Shown here piece by piece: positions 1 to 9,171 of a stretch of 64,000 nucleotides of DNA. The position numbers and the translations under genes were made by a program. Source of the DNA: Sorlinia euscelidii (GTDB lineage: Bacteria; Pseudomonadota; Alphaproteobacteria; Acetobacterales; Acetobacteraceae); the NCBI RefSeq assembly GCF_036452155.1, contig NZ_JAWJZY010000002.1; one strand, written 5' to 3'. The first letter of the stretch is position 1, and every line of letters starts with the position of its first letter. A model generated the notes under the pieces. It made no database searches. It saw nothing but the letters and a program-made list of their open reading frames with translations, and was not told where the DNA came from.

Positions 1-2
1 GC

Positions 3-1364
3 ACCATCAGCTTTGAAGAAGCGTTCGACGCGACGCAGATGGACACGCACATCAAGGTCGGGATCAAGAATTTCGGCGACGGCGTCAAGCTCGACCTTAA
101 GGGCCTGACTCTCAAGGGCGTGACGATCACGGAGGCTTATTACAAGGCCGGTAAAATTCACTTCATCTATGATTATGTCGCACCGCCTGAAAATCGCGGC
201 GTTCCCCGGCATCATGAACTTATTCTCGACCAGGTCTCCGGCCCCACCCTCAAAGATGATGAGGTCTTGACGATCAGCGCTGACCCGGATGGCGGGACGG
301 AGATTGAGACGTGCTTTTTAAGTGGCACGCGGATTTACACGCCTGAAGGCTGGCGTCTGGTTGAGGATCTGTTACCTGGCGACGCTGTGATCACGTATGA
401 GGATGGCGCGGAAGTTGCGACGGCTGTTCGCTGGGTGGGTTCGGGCGATGTGACGTGCCGGATGGATGTTCCTGGCGACCTTGCGGGCTACGCTGTGCGT
501 ATTGTCAAGGATGCTTTTGGGCCTGGTGCGCCTTTTGAGGATGTTCTGGTGACGTCGGAACATTGTGTTTTTGTGGATGGCGGGCTGATCCCTGTGCGTA
601 TGCTGGTCAATGGGGGCAGCATTGCCTATGAGCGTGAGATGCCGACATATCGTTTTCATCATATTGAGACGGAGAAGCACGCGATCATCAGTGCGGCGGG
701 GCTGCATATGGAGACCTATCTGGATACGGGCAACCGGGCGCGTTTCAGCGCGGGGCGTGGCGTTGTGGGCTTGCGGCCGAAGACGGTGTCTGAGCTTGCG
801 GCCCCGTTATATGTGACGCGTGGGCAGGTGGAGCCTGTGAGTACGCGCCTTGCCGGGCTTGAGGTGTGCCGTGAGCGGCTTCTGGCATTGCCTGAGGGGG
901 CGCGGTCTGAGGCCTGTGTGACGATGGATGCGGGACTTCACCTTTTAATGCCCGATGGTGGGGCGCTGTGGCCTGTTTCGCATCGTGAGGGGGGGTATGT
1001 CTTCAACCTGCCGAAGGGTGTGGATGCGGTGTGCCTTGTCAGCCGGGCGAGCCGGCCTTGTGATGTGATTGGTCCTTATGTGGATGACCGGCGGATGCTG
1101 GGCGTGCTGGTGGGGGCGGTGCATCTGATCGGGCCGCAGCACATCACCGAACTCACGCATCATTTCACCGATGATGCCCCAGGGTGGCATGGTGTCGAGC
1201 ATCCCGCCGCAAGGTGGACAGATGGTTGCGCCGTCTTGAAATTGCCTGCCTCTGAGGAACGTGGCAACTTCGATTTTTCCCTGCATATTCAGTTATTGCA
1301 GGAGGGACCTTACTTGATTGTCCCTAAGGCGGATGTGACCCGGCAGGAAATCGCTGCGGCCTGA
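3..1364 (+). CDS. Hint-domain surface protein, 3' part (5' end outside window)
   Basis: The reading frame is open from the first bases of the window, so this is the C-terminal part of a longer protein; the ATG at 39 is probably internal. About 100 residues of short beta-strand-like sequence precede a Hedgehog/intein (Hint_2-type) domain that begins at a Cys in the context ETCFLSGTRIYTPEGWRLVE, residue 92 counted from the ATG at 39. That Cys followed by the GTRI strand is the usual Hint entry site, and VTSEHCVFVDGG further on fits the domain's conserved His region. In Acetobacteraceae such domains end large surface or secreted proteins and are thought to act in self-processing; this is known of the family and not shown here. 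The gene is followed by a strong terminator at 1394-1427. Confidence 0.8.
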   Translation, partial: TISFEEAFDATQMDTHIKVGIKNFGDGVKLDLKGLTLKGVTITEAYYKAGKIHFIYDYVAPPENRGVPRHHELILDQVSGPTLKDDEVLTISADPDGGTEIETCFLSGTRIYTPEGWRLVEDLLPGDAVITYEDGAEVATAVRWVGSGDVTCRMDVPGDLAGYAVRIVKDAFGPGAPFEDVLVTSEHCVFVDGGLIPVRMLVNGGSIAYEREMPTYRFHHIETEKHAIISAAGLHMETYLDTGNRARFSAGRGVVGLRPKTVSELAAPLYVTRGQVEPVSTRLAGLEVCRERLLALPEGARSEACVTMDAGLHLLMPDGGALWPVSHREGGYVFNLPKGVDAVCLVSRASRPCDVIGPYVDDRRMLGVLVGAVHLIGPQHITELTHHFTDDAPGWHGVEHPAARWTDGCAVLKLPASEERGNFDFSLHIQLLQEGPYLIVPKADVTRQEIAAA

Positions 1365-1393
1365 CATCAGCCAAAGAGATCGAGAAAAATGAG

Positions 1394-1427
1394 CGGCCCC
1401 GTGCGGAAAGCATTGGGGCCGTTTTTT
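1394..1427 (+). terminator. Rho-independent terminator after the Hint protein
   Basis: A perfect 7-bp GC stem (CGGCCCC at 1394-1400, GGGGCCG at 1415-1421) with a 14-nt loop is followed by TTTTTT. It lies 30 bp after the Hint-protein stop and separates that gene from the ribosomal protein operon. Confidence 0.85.
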
Positions 1428-1607
1428 CATGAACAGGGTGCAACCGGGCCAACCATGATTTACCTTGCTTTATCGGTCTGAATGTGGTTTACGCAACCTC
1501 TTCCCTGCCGGGCGACGGCATCGCAGCGGCTATACCCATAATCCTGGGGAAAGGATGTCACCGCCATCACGGCGTGATCGGGTTGAAGCAATCCAAAGGG
1601 AGTTACA

Positions 1608-2075
1608 ATGCCATTATATGAAAGCGTGCTGATTGCACGTAACGATATTTCTCAGGCGCAGGTCGAGGGAATTGTTGAACAGATCGAGAAGCTGCTGACT
1701 GAAGGCGGTGGGTCGATCGAAAAACGCGAATTCTGGGGCCTGCGCAGCCTCGCTTACCGCATCAAGAAAAACCGTAAGGGGCATTATGTCCTGCTCGGCC
1801 TCAATGCACAGCCCGAACTGATTCGGGAACTGGAGCGTCAGCTGAGCCTCAATGAGGACGTATTGCGCGTCCTGACCCTGCGTGTCGATGCGATTGACCC
1901 GGCCCCATCGCCGATCCTGTCGCGCAAAAGTGAGGATCGCGGGGGTGATCGTGGCGGCTTCCGTGCCGGTGGCAACAAGCCGTCAGGGCGCTTTGAAAGC
2001 GGACGCGGCGGCCGTCGCGGCGATGACCGTGAAGAATATCGCGCGCGTGAAAACGCCGACATGGATGCGGAGTAA
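1608..2075 (+). CDS. rpsF: 30S ribosomal protein S6
   Basis: S6 binds the central domain of 16S rRNA as a heterodimer with S18. The N-terminal 100 residues give the usual S6 fold (MPLYESVLIARNDIS at the start, then the conserved IEKREFWGLRSLAYRI region). The protein has 155 residues with a Gly/Arg/Asp-rich tail of about 45 residues, longer than E. coli S6 and in line with alphaproteobacterial forms. The start is backed by AAAGGGAG eight bases upstream. It is the first gene of rpsF-rpsR-rplI; rpsR begins 5 bp after the stop. The 180-bp leader (1428-1607) should hold the promoter and possibly an S6:S18 autoregulatory hairpin, but I could not identify either with confidence. Confidence 0.97.
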   Translation: MPLYESVLIARNDISQAQVEGIVEQIEKLLTEGGGSIEKREFWGLRSLAYRIKKNRKGHYVLLGLNAQPELIRELERQLSLNEDVLRVLTLRVDAIDPAPSPILSRKSEDRGGDRGGFRAGGNKPSGRFESGRGGRRGDDREEYRARENADMDAE

Positions 2076-2080
2076 GCCTC

Positions 2081-2359
2081 ATGACAGACACAACAAATGA
2101 AGTGAATCCCGCAGCGCGTCGTATGGCCGTCGGGGCGCGTCGTCCTTTTTACCGGCGTCGCAAATCCTGTCCGTTCTCCGGCAAAAATGCGCCGAAGATC
2201 GACTATAAGGATGTGCGCCTGTTGAGCCGCTATCTTTCCGAGCGCGGCAAAATTGTGCCGAGCCGCATCACGGCGGTTTCCGCCAAGAAGCAGCGTGAAC
2301 TCGCCCAGGCGATCAAGCGCGCGCGCTTTCTGGCGCTTCTGCCTTATGTCATGAGCTGA
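2081..2359 (+). CDS. rpsR: 30S ribosomal protein S18
   Basis: S18 is the small-subunit partner of S6. The 92-residue product has the S18 signature: a basic N-terminus, then RRKSCPFSG, the IDYKDVRLLSRYLSERGKI helix region and the KQRELAQAIKRARFLALLPY C-terminus. It is 5 bp after rpsF and 10 bp before rplI, so the three genes are one transcript. Confidence 0.97.
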   Translation: MTDTTNEVNPAARRMAVGARRPFYRRRKSCPFSGKNAPKIDYKDVRLLSRYLSERGKIVPSRITAVSAKKQRELAQAIKRARFLALLPYVMS

Positions 2360-2369
2360 GGGGCACATC

Positions 2370-2966
2370 ATGTCACAAATTGAATTGATCCTCCTCGAGC
2401 GTGTTGCGCATCTCGGCCAGATGGGCGATGTCGTGCGCGTCAAGCCTGGTTATGCACGCAATTTCCTGCTGCCGAAGGGCAAGGCCCTGCGCGCGAATGA
2501 GACAAACCGCAAGCGTTTTGAAACGGACCGCGCGCAGCTTGAGGCGCTGAACCTCAAAAAGCGTGAAGAGGCGGAACGTCTCGCTGAGCGTATGGACGGT
2601 TTGGCGGTCGTCATCATCCGCCAGGCTGGTGACAGTGGCAGCCTTTACGGTTCGGTCACCTCGCGCGATATTGCGGAGGCGATTACCGTGTCTGGTCTGA
2701 CGGTTGAGCGTACGCAGGTTGTGCTGCCGCATCCGATCAAATTGCTGGGACTCGTGGCTGTGCAGGTTGTGCTCCATCCGGAAGTCACGATTTCCGTCAC
2801 GGTCAATGTTGCGCGGTCTGAGGAAGAGGCTGAGCGTCAGGCGAAAGGCGAAGTCATCGGGCCTGACCATGATGACGTTGAAGAGCCGGAAGTGCACGCG
2901 GAAGAAGGTGAAGTGGTTGCCGAGGCGGAAGCCACGGAAGAGGTCAGCGACGTTTCTGAAAGCTGA
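2370..2966 (+). CDS. rplI: 50S ribosomal protein L9
   Basis: L9 binds 23S rRNA near the L1 stalk. The N-terminal domain is clear (ILLERVAHLGQMGDVVRVKP, then GYARNFLLPKGKA), followed by the long connecting helix and the C-terminal domain. At 198 residues it is about 50 longer than E. coli L9; the excess is an acidic Glu/Val-rich tail from about residue 155, as seen in other alphaproteobacteria. It is the last gene of the operon and is followed by a terminator at 2992-3027. Confidence 0.97.
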   Translation: MSQIELILLERVAHLGQMGDVVRVKPGYARNFLLPKGKALRANETNRKRFETDRAQLEALNLKKREEAERLAERMDGLAVVIIRQAGDSGSLYGSVTSRDIAEAITVSGLTVERTQVVLPHPIKLLGLVAVQVVLHPEVTISVTVNVARSEEEAERQAKGEVIGPDHDDVEEPEVHAEEGEVVAEAEATEEVSDVSES

Positions 2967-2991
2967 TCACATCACTATTATGACTTTATGG

Positions 2992-3027
2992 AAAACCCGG
3001 CGATCTCTTTCGCCGGGTTTTTTTTTT
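2992..3027 (+). terminator. Rho-independent terminator of rpsF-rpsR-rplI
   Basis: A perfect 11-bp stem (AAACCCGGCGA at 2993-3003 with TCGCCGGGTTT at 3010-3020) and a 6-nt loop run into an unbroken T tract. It starts 27 bp after the rplI stop. Confidence 0.92.
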
Positions 3028-3313
3028 CGTTATGAAGGGGGACTGCGCGCATGGGGCCGCCCCACGTGATATCATGGATGAATGACGATGATTTTCTGGC
3101 CCATTTCCATGTCCGCCCGCCTTTATGCCTAAATTGCACAAAAATGGCATGATGAGATGCGAGTATGATGACATGCCCTATTAACGAATATTTGTCCAAA
3201 ACATGAAACCGCGTCAGTCATCAATAGCGCGAAAATTTTTTCCATAAGCATTGACGGGGATTTCGCTTCGGTTTCTCATAAGGGCAACCAAGCTGACAGG
3301 AATTGGGGCGACG

Positions 3314-4534
3314 ATGACGTTTCTTTTGGAAAAAATTCTCAAAGCGTTTATTCGGGCGGGCGCGCTGACGGTTATCCTACCGGACGGCACCGCCAGATCT
3401 TTTAAAGGCGCGGAGAACGGGCGCGCCGCCACGATACGCATCAATGCCGACTCCGCCCTTCGTGGCCTTCTGCTCAATTCCGAGTTGGCTTTTGGTGAAA
3501 GCTGGATGAATGGCGATATCGAAGCCGTTGATTGCAGCCTTGAAGATGTCCTGACGGTGTTGATGGATAATATGCGGTCCTCCAATCACCTCCTGAACCG
3601 TCTCGAAGCTTACGGGCGTTACATGACCCGCCGCGTGCGCCAACTTAACGGGCTTGTCCGCGCGCGGAAGAATATCGCGCAGCATTATGACCTGAACCGC
3701 GCCCTTTATGCGCTGTTTCTTGATGACGACATGCAATATTCCTGCGCTTATTTTGAGCGCGACGATATGACTCTGGAGGAAGCGCAGGCCGCAAAAAAGC
3801 GGCACATCGCCGCGAAATTGCGACTGGATCGCCCGGGTTTGCAGGTGCTGGATATCGGTTGCGGCTGGGGCGGCATGGCATTGACCCTGGCGAAGGATTA
3901 TGGCGCCCATGTGACGGGCATCACCCTCTCACGGGAGCAGTTGGAGGTCTCACGGCAACGCGCGCAGGAGGCCGGGCTTGATAAGCAGGTGACGTTCGAG
4001 CTCCGCGATTATCGCAAATCCCAGCAAACTTATGATCGCATCGTTTCGGTCGGCATGTTTGAGCATGTTGGGATCAATCATTACGACGCGTTTTTTCAAA
4101 CCGTCGCGCGCAGCCTCAATCCTGACGGGGTAGCGCTTATCCATGCGATCGGGCGGTCGGATGGGCCGGGCTCAACCAATCCGTGGATCAATAAATATAT
4201 TTTCCCCGGCGGCTATTCCCCGGCATTAAGTGAGGTGCTGCCCAGCGTGGAGCGGTCCGGCCTTTGGCTGACGGATTGTGAGATTTTGCGCCTTCATTAC
4301 GCCAAGACACTTTCCGCCTGGCGGGAGCGCTTCAGAAAAAATCGCGATCAGATCCGCACACTTTACGATGAGCGTTTCTGTCGGATGTTTGAGTTTTATC
4401 TCACCGGTGCGGAGCTGGCTTTTCGTCTTCAAGGCCACATGAATTTCCAGTTGCAACTGACGAAAGATATCAACGCCGTGCCTCTGACCAGAGATTACAT
4501 GATACAGGATGCGCGTCGGCCGAAGGAAAAATAA
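3314..4534 (+). CDS. cfa: Cyclopropane-fatty-acyl-phospholipid synthase
   Basis: The enzyme methylenates cis double bonds of membrane phospholipid acyl chains using S-adenosylmethionine, a typical acid and stationary-phase membrane adaptation. The SAM-binding glycine motif VLDIGCGWGGMAL lies near residue 180, and GMFEHVG and HYAKTLSAWRERF are family motifs. I chose the ATG at 3314 (406 residues, MTFLLEKIL) because GGGGCG precedes it; the frame is open upstream to a TTG at 3251. At the place of the E. coli Cys354 region (YLNACAGAFR) this protein reads YLTGAELAFR, so that cysteine seems to be absent; the residue is known to be dispensable in E. coli. The gene stands alone, with 286 bp of gene-free DNA before it. 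Confidence 0.93.
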   Translation: MTFLLEKILKAFIRAGALTVILPDGTARSFKGAENGRAATIRINADSALRGLLLNSELAFGESWMNGDIEAVDCSLEDVLTVLMDNMRSSNHLLNRLEAYGRYMTRRVRQLNGLVRARKNIAQHYDLNRALYALFLDDDMQYSCAYFERDDMTLEEAQAAKKRHIAAKLRLDRPGLQVLDIGCGWGGMALTLAKDYGAHVTGITLSREQLEVSRQRAQEAGLDKQVTFELRDYRKSQQTYDRIVSVGMFEHVGINHYDAFFQTVARSLNPDGVALIHAIGRSDGPGSTNPWINKYIFPGGYSPALSEVLPSVERSGLWLTDCEILRLHYAKTLSAWRERFRKNRDQIRTLYDERFCRMFEFYLTGAELAFRLQGHMNFQLQLTKDINAVPLTRDYMIQDARRPKEK

Positions 4535-4577
4535 GCGGGAGCATGGTATGCAAAGGCCGGGGGGCAGCGACCGCGTC

Positions 4578-5438
4578 TTACGCCGACTTACCTTCGAAGC
4601 CGCTTAATAAAGTGGCGAGTTGCGTAAACTCTGCGACGCTCAATGTCTCGGCCCTGCGCGAGGGGTCAATGCCGGCGCGGTCCAGAAGCGTCTCACCATG
4701 GAGGGTTTTCAGCGCGCTGCGCAACATTTTGCGCCTTTGGCCGAAGGCGGCGGCGGTCACTCGCCCCATAGCACGGAATAATGCCGCTGGAGGCTGCTCG
4801 GCATGGGGTCGGATATCCACCACGGCTGAATCGATTTTGGGTGGGGGCGTGAAGGCACCGGCGGGCACATGCATGACGATGCTGCACGACGCGCAGAACT
4901 GGGCCAACACGCTCAGCCGCCCATAAGCGGCCGACCCGGGTTGCGCGCAGATGCGGTCCGCCACCTCCCGTTGAAACATTAGCGTCATACGACGCCACAT
5001 CGCTGCCTGTGCCAGCCAGTTGACCAGAAGCCTGGTGCCAACATTATAAGGCAGGTTTGCGACGAGCTGCCTCGGCGCGGTCCCGAATGCGGTCATGTCC
5101 TGCTTCAGCGCATCCGCCTGGATGATGTGCAGGCGATCCGGGTCGTGCGCCTTGAGATCTTCAAGGATCGGGATGGCGCGTGGGTCAATCTCCACAGCGA
5201 AAATCTGAGCGGCTTCCGTCTGAAGCAGCGCGCGCGTCAAGCCGCCGGGGCCTGGCCCGACTTCAACCACCGTCACACCGTCGAGCTGGCCCGCCAACTG
5301 CGCGATGCGCGCGACAATGGACGGGTCGAGAAGAAAATGCTGCCCCAGGCTTTTCCGGGGGGAGAGACCGTGCTGCTCCATCGCCTGGCGCAGCGGCGGG
5401 AAAGTCGCAGCGTTCGTCACGGACGGTTCAGACCTCAC
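4578..5438 (-). CDS. rsmA: 16S rRNA dimethyladenosine transferase
   Basis: RsmA (KsgA) dimethylates two adjacent adenines in the 3' hairpin of 16S rRNA. The 286-residue protein has the KSLGQHFLLD entry motif, SAM motif I VVEVGPGPGGLTRALL (about residues 57-72) and the catalytic NLPYNVGTRLL motif (about 128-138). It is the last gene of the lptFGD-surA-rsmA operon and starts 11 bp after surA. In E. coli and many other proteobacteria pdxA lies between surA and rsmA; there is no room for it here. Confidence 0.96.
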   Translation of the reverse strand: MRSEPSVTNAATFPPLRQAMEQHGLSPRKSLGQHFLLDPSIVARIAQLAGQLDGVTVVEVGPGPGGLTRALLQTEAAQIFAVEIDPRAIPILEDLKAHDPDRLHIIQADALKQDMTAFGTAPRQLVANLPYNVGTRLLVNWLAQAAMWRRMTLMFQREVADRICAQPGSAAYGRLSVLAQFCASCSIVMHVPAGAFTPPPKIDSAVVDIRPHAEQPPAALFRAMGRVTAAAFGQRRKMLRSALKTLHGETLLDRAGIDPSRRAETLSVAEFTQLATLLSGFEGKSA

Positions 5439-5449
5439 AAAAGCCGAGA

Positions 5450-6847
5450 TTACTGCGCGGATGCATGGGCGTTAGGGCGCAATTTGATGACAGAACGGCG
5501 TTCCAGATCGCGCTCAAGCTGACGGGAGGCTTGTTCAACGCGTTCATTCAACAGATTATCCGCGATTTCGCTGGGTGACTGCTGCGCAACGTTTTTTTGC
5601 TCACGGGCGCAAACCATAATCAGCGCAATCCCATCCGGGGAGACAAGCGGTTTGCTGGGGACACCGATACCGAGATGACTGATGACGGATTTCATCTGAT
5701 CGTTCATGCGGTCAAGGACAAGGCTGGACCCATTCCCCGGGTCAGAGGGGCGCTTCTCCCCCAGAGACTTATTGAGCTGCTCCATGGCGCCGCAGCCTCG
5801 TACGCGTTTGACAGCGGCTGTGGCCCTGTCAAGTGCCTGTTTCTGCTGTTCCGTCGGGTTCCGCGGGTTTAATGCTGAGGTGAAAGGGAAGAAAGCCTGA
5901 CGCAACGTCACCAGATTTGCCAGCTGATGCCCGACCGTGCGCCTTGCATGGACGGTCACGATATCATACCCGCCCGCCACCTGAATGGGGTTGGAGATCG
6001 CGCCGATCGGCATGGCGCGCACAATGGCGACGACAGGCGGGTCAAGACTATCTTCCTGGACCCACCCGAGAGCGCCCCCATCCAAAGCCGTCTGCGCGCG
6101 GGAGAACTGGGCCGCGACAATCGGGAAGGGCGCGCCTTTCCGAAGTTCCGATATGATCGTTTTGGTAAATTCAAGTTCCGGCTCCGGGTGGCGCGGGTCA
6201 GCGACCGGGACGAAAATCTCACTGACATTATATTGCGGGCGGCCTTCCTCGGCTTTAAGCGCCGCTTCACGCTGCTCAATTTCCCGTGCGGTAATGCGTG
6301 CCCGCCCACCTACTTCCTGACGTAAAATCGTCATCCAACCAAGCTGGACGCGGATCTGGTCGATCAGCGTTGAGAGGGAGACGCCATCATTGCGCAGGCG
6401 GCTGCGCAGCGCGTCGGTCGGCATCCCGTTGCGGGCTTCAATATTGCGGATGGTGTCGGCGATCTGCTGCGGCGGGATGTTGATGTGCCGTTTCAGCAGT
6501 TCCTGCGTTTTGATGCGTTCATCCACCAATTGCCGGATGATCTGGGGACGCAGGCGCTTCATCAGTTCGGGGCTGATCGATAATCCGGTTGAGAGGGCAA
6601 AGAGGCGGCCGCGATTTTCAACGTCACGTTCGGTCAGAACCTGGCCATTGATGGTGCCGATGATCTGCGCTTCCGGGGGGAGGGCGGCGTCAGGCTTTTT
6701 TACGGCGTGATGCTTGGCCGCGGTGTGCCGGCCATGCGCGGCGTCAGCAGGTGTGCCATGGCCGAGGCTCAGCAGACTGGCCGCGATCAAACTGTAAGAC
6801 ATGCCCCTCAGGGAGCGACGACGGAAATTATAGAGTGTGAAGGTCAC
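5450..6847 (-). CDS. surA: Periplasmic chaperone / peptidyl-prolyl isomerase SurA
   Basis: SurA escorts outer-membrane proteins, including LptD, through the periplasm. The protein has a SurA N-terminal domain (INGQVLTERDVENRGRLFA, then LVDERIKTQELLKR) and a parvulin domain (VSEIFVPV to GGYDIVTVHARR) with a degenerate second half. The open frame extends back into lptD, but GTG at 6847 gives a complete signal peptide: a basic n-region with RRR, the hydrophobic SYSLIAASLLSL and a cleavage site after ADA. It starts 8 bp after the lptD stop. ATG at 6802 is the alternative, but it would remove the basic n-region. Context fits exactly: it is translated after its main client lptD. Confidence 0.92.
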   Translation of the reverse strand: MTFTLYNFRRRSLRGMSYSLIAASLLSLGHGTPADAAHGRHTAAKHHAVKKPDAALPPEAQIIGTINGQVLTERDVENRGRLFALSTGLSISPELMKRLRPQIIRQLVDERIKTQELLKRHINIPPQQIADTIRNIEARNGMPTDALRSRLRNDGVSLSTLIDQIRVQLGWMTILRQEVGGRARITAREIEQREAALKAEEGRPQYNVSEIFVPVADPRHPEPELEFTKTIISELRKGAPFPIVAAQFSRAQTALDGGALGWVQEDSLDPPVVAIVRAMPIGAISNPIQVAGGYDIVTVHARRTVGHQLANLVTLRQAFFPFTSALNPRNPTEQQKQALDRATAAVKRVRGCGAMEQLNKSLGEKRPSDPGNGSSLVLDRMNDQMKSVISHLGIGVPSKPLVSPDGIALIMVCAREQKNVAQQSPSEIADNLLNERVEQASRQLERDLERRSVIKLRPNAHASAQ

Positions 6848-6855
6848 GTTCAATA

Positions 6856-9171
6856 TCAGCCATTTATCCCGAAGGTTCCGATGGTTTTCAGAGTGAAGTT
6901 GAAGAGCACCGTTGTATTGCGTTGCTGCCCTCCAATGAAAGTATATTGTTTGATAAACATAACGTCCAAGCCAAAGCAATCATTGGCGTAACCGACATCG
7001 CCGCCGATGCTGACGAACTCTTTGCGTGATAACGAGCGACGCCCGTAAACGGATGCGTGATAATGACCATAATCGCCACTGACCCCGGCGGTAATTTCAC
7101 TGATGGGGGTGGAGTAGGCGCGTGAGACCTGGTTGAAGCGGTAATTCTGTTGATAGAGGTAATAAGGTGTGATGGGCTCATAAATATAGCCCGCATTGAC
7201 ATGGAAGTGATTGACCCCCGTATTCACCAGAGCCTCACCGTAATCGAAAGGCTTTCCGTAAGGGTTGTAACGACCACGCACCGTCAGATCGACAAAGCGG
7301 TTGGGGCTCAGCCGGATGCGGCCGACCGGGCTCGATAAGTGATGCCCCAGCCCATCGTAAGGTGAGCGATAAGGGTCAATCGATCTCTGAATGCTCTCCC
7401 CGACGAGGAAATCGATCACGTGCCCGCGCCATGTCCAGTTGCCATGCAGCCCGATATTGCCGCGCACGCCACTATCGAGTCGATCTGTACCGTTATAACG
7501 GTTGAGGGAAAAGAGCGTGCTGTCCGTAAACTCATATTGGAAGCTATCCTCATTCGGGATGAGGCTGGTGGGCTTATAGAACCGCGTCGGGGAAGCGATG
7601 ATCTGCGCAATCGGCTCGATAATCTGCACCCCGGCGCCATGTGCGAAACTGCGCATGAAAGGCCAGCTGACTTTCAGCGCTGCGGTGGGGAGAAACTGGC
7701 CTGACGTGTGCGTGCCGCCGATCGGTGCGTAGAGGGGCTGCTGACGGTAATGGCTGGCCTGATACCCTGCCGCATCGAGACGCAATGTAAACAGCCATTC
7801 CTGTCCGAGCGCGTTATGGAAAGGCCGATCCCAGTTGAGGCGGATCTGCGCCCGATCGGTGTTGACACCTTCAGGGCGGTAAACGACGAAATCCGTCGTA
7901 TTCAGCGAGAAGACACCCCCGAGCGGATCACGCTGCGCCTGAAAGCCATAGCTGAAACGTGGCAGAACAAAAGGCAATTGCGAGTTCTGAATGACGCCCT
8001 GATTCAGCCCTTGATAAAGCTGCGCATCCAGCCGCGCCCAGGACCCAACGCCAAACCCTTCGACAAACCCGTCAGAAGCAAGCACTTCGTTACCGTAACC
8101 GGTGATGCGGTAATCGCGCATATAATTTGCCGAAGAGGCAACATTGACATTGGCCCCGGCGCGCCAATTGCGGTTGATGACGAAATCGACCTTGCCGCGC
8201 GCATAACCCTGTATGCCCGTGGTGCTTGTGCTTTCCGTCCGATTATCGAGGAAGTTCAGGAAAGACGTGTTGTGACGCGTGGCGTCAGCAACGCCACCCG
8301 TGAAGCGGATCTTCCCGAAGCGGAGATTATTCCGATATTGCGCGCTTATCTGCGGGCCGGTGCGCGTGGAGACGAGGGCCTGGACCGTCATATCCTGTGA
8401 ATCATTAATGACCCAGTAATAAGGGATGGTGGCGTACGTGCCGAGATAGCGGTCATGCGGGCTGATGCCGGGCATGAGGAAGCCGCTTTGCCGTTTCACC
8501 GTCGGGTCCGTCATTGAAAATAACGGGAAATAAAAGACAGGCACCCCGAAAAACTGAAGGTAAGCGTGGGAGAATTCTATCCTTTTATGCTCCGAATCCT
8601 GTTTGGCGTCATAAGCCCGGATTTGCCAGAAAGGCGGTTTATCGGGATTTTTCTCACAGGTTTTGCACGCCGTATAAATGACCTTGCTGAGATCGTTGAT
8701 CCGGCTCTCCGTCCGTCTCATCCCATTCGCGGCGATTTTGGCGTTATCCTGCATGCGGATGTAAATGCCGCGCGCAATGGCATTATGCATACCATTGCTC
8801 AATTCCAGCGTATTGGTAAAAATCGTGCTGTTGTCAGGCTCGATCATGGCGATGTGGCCCATCGCGCGCATAATGCCGGAATTGCGGTCATAAACGATCT
8901 TATCGGCGCGCATAGCCTGATCACCCTGCCAGATCTGCACATTGCCGGACCAGGTGGCGACGCCATCTTTCGTGTAGGATTCGTGATCAGCGAGGTAAGT
9001 GACAGGCTCACTTGAGGAGGAGGTTTTGCCGATATTGACTTTCGGCCCCGGCTCCCGACGCATCCCGCCTGCTTTGGCGCTGTCATGTGTTGTCAGCCCG
9101 ACGCCGCCCAACAGGGCCACAGCGGCGAGATTCCGCCGCCGGTGCCCGTTTCTGCGCCGCTTACCCGCCAT
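6856..9171 (-). CDS. lptD: LPS-assembly outer-membrane protein LptD
   Basis: LptD is the outer-membrane barrel that inserts lipopolysaccharide. The 771-residue product has an N-terminal LptA/OstA-like jellyroll (VTYLADHESYTKDGVATWSG, MRADKIVYDRNSG) and a large barrel; FPLFSMTDPTVKRQSGF is a family motif. Start: ATG at 9171 overlaps the lptG stop by one base (TAATG), giving a basic signal peptide KRRRNGHRRRNLAAVALLGG; the frame is open another 79 codons upstream inside lptG, which I ignore. Cysteines: one CKTC pair in the N-terminal domain and one late Cys (YANDCFGL), rather than the adjacent C-terminal pair of E. coli, so disulfide rearrangement must differ. Confidence 0.94.
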   Translation of the reverse strand: MAGKRRRNGHRRRNLAAVALLGGVGLTTHDSAKAGGMRREPGPKVNIGKTSSSSEPVTYLADHESYTKDGVATWSGNVQIWQGDQAMRADKIVYDRNSGIMRAMGHIAMIEPDNSTIFTNTLELSNGMHNAIARGIYIRMQDNAKIAANGMRRTESRINDLSKVIYTACKTCEKNPDKPPFWQIRAYDAKQDSEHKRIEFSHAYLQFFGVPVFYFPLFSMTDPTVKRQSGFLMPGISPHDRYLGTYATIPYYWVINDSQDMTVQALVSTRTGPQISAQYRNNLRFGKIRFTGGVADATRHNTSFLNFLDNRTESTSTTGIQGYARGKVDFVINRNWRAGANVNVASSANYMRDYRITGYGNEVLASDGFVEGFGVGSWARLDAQLYQGLNQGVIQNSQLPFVLPRFSYGFQAQRDPLGGVFSLNTTDFVVYRPEGVNTDRAQIRLNWDRPFHNALGQEWLFTLRLDAAGYQASHYRQQPLYAPIGGTHTSGQFLPTAALKVSWPFMRSFAHGAGVQIIEPIAQIIASPTRFYKPTSLIPNEDSFQYEFTDSTLFSLNRYNGTDRLDSGVRGNIGLHGNWTWRGHVIDFLVGESIQRSIDPYRSPYDGLGHHLSSPVGRIRLSPNRFVDLTVRGRYNPYGKPFDYGEALVNTGVNHFHVNAGYIYEPITPYYLYQQNYRFNQVSRAYSTPISEITAGVSGDYGHYHASVYGRRSLSRKEFVSIGGDVGYANDCFGLDVMFIKQYTFIGGQQRNTTVLFNFTLKTIGTFGING

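Noticed and set aside
1428..1607. S6:S18-binding autoregulatory leader before rpsF
   Set aside because: Short GC stems exist, but I could not recognise the conserved CCG bulge structure with any confidence.
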